A stretch of 64,000 bases of DNA from Undibacterium sp049340185 (GTDB lineage Bacteria; Pseudomonadota; Gammaproteobacteria; Burkholderiales; Burkholderiaceae_D), in the NCBI RefSeq assembly GCF_049340185.1, contig NZ_JBMPPC010000012.1, forward strand, positions 16,969 to 80,968. Direction: 5' to 3'. This document shows, in pieces, positions 62,815 to 64,000 of this stretch (the stretch's first letter is position 1; every line of letters begins with the position of its first letter). Position numbers and translations under genes: made by a program. The notes beneath the pieces are model-generated. The model saw only the letters and a list, made by a program, of their open reading frames with translations, made no database searches and was not told the DNA's origin.

Positions 62815-63741
62815 ATGTCGCACGCAACTCCCGCAGTACAAACCGAAGAAACACCTTACGTCAATATTTCTGCTTATAAATTCATAACATTCGACGATAC
62901 CGCTGAAATGCGTCCGGAATTTATCGCTAAATGCCAGGAATTAAACCTCAAAGGTACTGTTTTGCTGACGCCAGAAGGCATCAATATGTTTCTGGCGGGA
63001 TTGCGTCACGAAATAGATGCTTATATGGACTGGCTGCATACCGATCCGCGTTTTGCAGATGTCGTTGCTAAAGAAAGTTTTTCGGATCATCAGCCATTCA
63101 CCAAATTGTTGGTCAAGCTGAAACCTGAAATGATCACCATGCGCATGCCCTTGATTAAACCTGAGGAAGGCCGCGCACCGTCGGTCGATGCGCACACCTT
63201 AAAACGCTGGCTGGATCAGGGACATGACGATCATGGCAAAGCGGTAGTCATGGTTGATACACGTAATGATTTTGAAGTCGATGTAGGTAGTTTCGATAAT
63301 ACGATTGATTATCGGATCAGCAAATTTACTGAGTTCCCTGCCGTCATCGAAGCCAATCGCGAAGCATTGAATGATAAGACTGTAGTGACTTTTTGCACCG
63401 GTGGTATTCGCTGCGAAAAAGCGGCAATCCACATGCAGAATGTCGGCTATGACAGCGTATATCAGCTAGAGGGCGGGATTCTGAAATATTTTGAAGAAGT
63501 TGGCGGCGCTCATTATCATGGTGACTGCTTTGTCTTTGACTATCGTACAGCCTTAAATCCGAAACTGGAAGCAACAGATACCAAGCAATGCTATGCCTGC
63601 CGTGCAGTGGTGACACCACGTGAACAATTATCCCCATGGTATGTTGAGGGAAAATCCTGTCCGCATTGCAAAAAACTGCAAACCAGCGAAATAGCAGGCG
63701 AAGCATCTGGCGTACAAGTCGCAGATCAGTCAGCAAGCTAA
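62815..63741 (+). CDS. trhO: tRNA uridine(34) hydroxylase TrhO (rhodanese type)
   Basis: TrhO (YceA) hydroxylates U34 of some tRNAs using oxygen, leading to 5-methoxyuridine derivatives. The 308-residue protein has the N-terminal acylphosphatase-like domain (GTVLLTPEGINMFLAGL), a rhodanese domain with VVMVDTRNDFEVDVGSFDNTI, the active-site VTFCTGGIRCEKAA and the zinc-finger-like CYACRAVV followed by CPHCKKLQ. Full length; the start fits the family. It diverges from dnaE and ends before a terminator. Confidence 0.94.
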   Translation: MSHATPAVQTEETPYVNISAYKFITFDDTAEMRPEFIAKCQELNLKGTVLLTPEGINMFLAGLRHEIDAYMDWLHTDPRFADVVAKESFSDHQPFTKLLVKLKPEMITMRMPLIKPEEGRAPSVDAHTLKRWLDQGHDDHGKAVVMVDTRNDFEVDVGSFDNTIDYRISKFTEFPAVIEANREALNDKTVVTFCTGGIRCEKAAIHMQNVGYDSVYQLEGGILKYFEEVGGAHYHGDCFVFDYRTALNPKLEATDTKQCYACRAVVTPREQLSPWYVEGKSCPHCKKLQTSEIAGEASGVQVADQSAS

Positions 63742-63815
63742 TTCACAAAAAAATAAGCTGACCATACAAGCTGATGATATAAGTTGACAATATAAGTTCA
63801 TGACATCAGTAAAAG

Positions 63816-63839
63816 AAAAGGCTCCGCAAGGAGCCTTTT
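63816..63839. terminator. Bidirectional intrinsic terminator
   Basis: A 10-bp perfect stem (63816-63825 with 63830-63839, loop GCAA) begins with A4 and ends with T4. It separates trhO from the convergent exbD-like gene. Confidence 0.88.
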
Positions 63840-63874
63840 CTTATTAGTCAGAACATATTTTAAAGTGAATTACA

Positions 63875-64000
63875 TCACTTCAAGAACTGCTCATTACCGA
63901 CCATACCGATCTTAGTGACGCCAAGACGCTGAGCCGTTGCCATCACATGAGCCACCGACTTGTACGCCACCAGCTTGTTGGGCCGCAGATGCACTTCCGG
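63875..64000 (-). CDS. ExbD/TolR family protein, C-terminal fragment cut by window end
   Basis: The last 41 codons of a minus-strand gene run to the window edge in an open frame (PEVHLRPNKLVAY, then VAHVMATAQRLGVTKIGMVG). This is the typical periplasmic C-terminus of ExbD/TolR proteins, which work with ExbB/TolQ to transduce proton-motive force to the outer membrane. Whether it is ExbD or TolR cannot be told from this part. It ends 36 bases before the terminator shared with trhO. Confidence 0.8.
   Translation of the reverse strand, partial: PEVHLRPNKLVAYKSVAHVMATAQRLGVTKIGMVGNEQFLK

Noticed and set aside
1..64000. tRNA, rRNA, CRISPR, prophage, transposase or toxin-antitoxin loci
   Set aside because: None was recognised by eye on either strand; a tRNA/ncRNA covariance search would settle small RNAs.

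Overview
The window looks like about 64 kb of chromosome from a betaproteobacterium of the order Burkholderiales, most likely family Oxalobacteraceae (Undibacterium/Herminiimonas-like). The pointers are a base composition near 50% GC by eye, a DUF1631 protein, a PEP-CTERM protein, a MaoC-phosphotransacetylase fusion, the hemF-nadD-rsfS-rlmH-maf-rng order, and a complete Entner-Doudoroff gene set with a HexR-type regulator. The taxonomic call is inference. I saw no rRNA, tRNA, CRISPR array, prophage or insertion sequence. Coding is dense and almost all of it is housekeeping or core metabolism.

Layout. 1-2.3 kb: signalling genes (a small conserved protein, an HDOD protein, a cNMP-binding/GGDEF protein). 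2.4-9.1 kb, minus strand: OmpW porin, SGNH/GDSL lipoprotein, RND pump and its adaptor. 9.5-12.0 kb, minus strand: a compact four-gene bufferin/gig-type operon (bufA precursor, MNIO enzyme bufB, bufC, doxX), the least ordinary system here. 12.2-14.5 kb: small genes (unknown 92-aa protein, S4 protein, bacteriohemerythrin, YjfB-like protein, mobB). 14.6-25.7 kb: central carbon metabolism, with ppc, pgi, eda and edd on the minus strand diverging from zwf, pgl and hexR on the plus strand. The edd/zwf gap carries HexR-like sites. 25.8-31.6 kb: DedA-rhodanese fusion, ribA, fbp, pepN. 32-37 kb: DUF4136 lipoprotein, DUF1631 protein, an unlisted 51-aa membrane protein, quinone oxidoreductase, DMT transporter. 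37.4-40.2 kb: glutathione-dependent formaldehyde detoxification (frmA, frmB) behind a GAF protein. 40.4-49.5 kb: HerA-like ATPase, then yebC, purD, hemF, nadD, rsfS, rlmH, maf and rng. 49.7-52 kb: a THxN-type PEP-CTERM protein and an acyltransferase. 52-54.6 kb: ackA with a MaoC-Pta fusion. 54.7-62.5 kb, minus strand: dnaE, an O-antigen-ligase-like protein, msbA and waaF. 62.8-64 kb: trhO and the 3' end of an exbD/tolR gene.

How it works together. Glucose 6-phosphate is probably channelled through Zwf, Pgl, Edd and Eda under a KDPG-sensing HexR. Pgi and Fbp allow cycling or gluconeogenesis, Ppc replenishes oxaloacetate, and AckA/Pta handle acetyl-CoA overflow. The bufferin operon should make a secreted, cysteine-modified metal-binding peptide.

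Most notable non-coding structure: a perfect 16-bp inverted repeat inside the 5' end of bufB, just after the precursor gene; a perfect 22-bp hairpin between the DedA gene and ribA; two copies of an extragenic palindrome with fixed ends and a variable but still paired middle; and a possible one-base frameshift in a small ORF between pgl and hexR.
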